From positions 62,001-126,000 of the forward strand of contig NZ_PKEK01000052.1 of NCBI RefSeq assembly GCF_002863225.1: a DNA stretch of 64,000 nucleotides. The letters run 5' to 3'. A program made the position numbers and the translations under genes. Origin of the DNA: Mycobacterium sp. Its GTDB lineage: Bacteria; Actinomycetota; Actinomycetes; Mycobacteriales; Mycobacteriaceae. The notes beneath the pieces were generated by a model that saw only the letters and a list, made by a program, of their open reading frames with translations, was not told where the DNA came from and did no database searches. Shown here one piece after another: positions 63,793 through 64,000 of this stretch. The first letter of the stretch is position 1. Every line of letters begins with the position of its first letter.

Positions 63793-64000
63793 TTATTTCA
63801 GCCTCGACTACTTCTACTATCCGGTCTCGGCGATCATGTGGCTCTGGTACAAGGCGTTCTCGGCCGTCCCTGGGCTGGGCCCGAAGAACTTCGTCACCTG
63901 GACGCTGGCGGTGATGTTCCTTGTCTTCACCCTGCGGGCGATCTTGTACAACCCCTTCGTCCGCCAGATCCGGACTACCCGCCAGATGCAGGAACTGCAG
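63773..64000 (+). CDS. yidC: Membrane protein insertase YidC (5' part, runs off the window)
   Basis: The visible 76 codons read as the N-terminus of mycobacterial YidC: SFDYFSLDYFYYPVSAIMWLWY, a transmembrane helix with VMFLVFTLRAILYNPFVRQIRTTRQMQELQ, which is highly conserved. The start is GTG 63773 (AAGGA site very close) or TTG 63782. The first gives a Leu-rich start like M. tuberculosis. The gene overlaps yidD by 20 bases from GTG 63773 (11 from TTG 63782). It is truncated here only by the window edge. Confidence 0.93.
   Translation, partial: MILLSFDYFSLDYFYYPVSAIMWLWYKAFSAVPGLGPKNFVTWTLAVMFLVFTLRAILYNPFVRQIRTTRQMQELQ

Overview
The window reads as the origin region of a Mycobacterium/Mycolicibacterium-type chromosome, shown with dnaA on the minus strand. 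The basis is gene order (dnaA-dnaN-recF-DUF721-gyrB-gyrA, the fhaA/fhaB-pstP-rodA-pbpA-pknA-pknB block, rraA-ethA-ethR), high GC, frequent GTG starts, and proteins that match Mycobacterium tuberculosis families nearly end to end. The retained gyrA intein and a dinB gene beside ethR argue for a non-tuberculous species. No species name can be fixed from the sequence alone.

Layout. 1-7.6 kb: rraA, the divergent ethA/ethR pair with a palindromic operator, a Y-family polymerase with an SOS-box-like palindrome over its start, a secreted hypothetical protein, a PHP phosphoesterase, two membrane proteins and an F420-type oxidoreductase. 8.1-14.2 kb: the gltB-gltD glutamate synthase operon. 14.8-18.4 kb: a MinD-like ATPase of the ESX-associated type preceded by a 46-aa ORF, an ECF41-type sigma factor (SigI-like) and two divergent redox genes. 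18.4-25.4 kb: a minus-strand group of type VII secretion (ESX)-associated genes without any ESX membrane machinery. It holds an EccA-like fragment lacking Walker A and B, a DUF5631-like protein, a DUF2694-like protein, an EspC-like protein, two DUF4226-like proteins, an NlpC/P60 hydrolase and an XRE regulator, with a divergent WhiB-like gene. 25.5-31 kb: acyl-CoA dehydrogenase, acetyltransferase, a second LLM oxidoreductase, an unknown protein and a FadD32-like fatty acyl-AMP ligase.

31.2-35.0 kb is a lower-GC accessory island ending at tRNA-Leu(CAG). It carries a 919-aa PHP-plus-SMC-like ATPase (TrlF-like) and a DUF6308-like protein, a plausible defence or nucleic-acid-processing pair.

35.3-64 kb is the conserved cell-division and replication core: FHA proteins, the phosphatase, shape and peptidoglycan genes and Ser/Thr kinases in overlapping ATGA/GTGA series; trpG, DUF881 protein, crgA, ppiA, cwsA; an extra GGDEF protein; tRNA-Ala and tRNA-Ile; gyrA with a 420-aa intein placed right after the catalytic Tyr; gyrB, DUF721, recF, dnaN, oriC, dnaA; then rpmH, rnpA, yidD and the 5' part of yidC on the opposite strand. 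The most unusual parts are the orphan ESX-associated cluster, the tRNA-Leu island, the non-canonical WhiB cysteine spacing and several strong operator-like palindromes.
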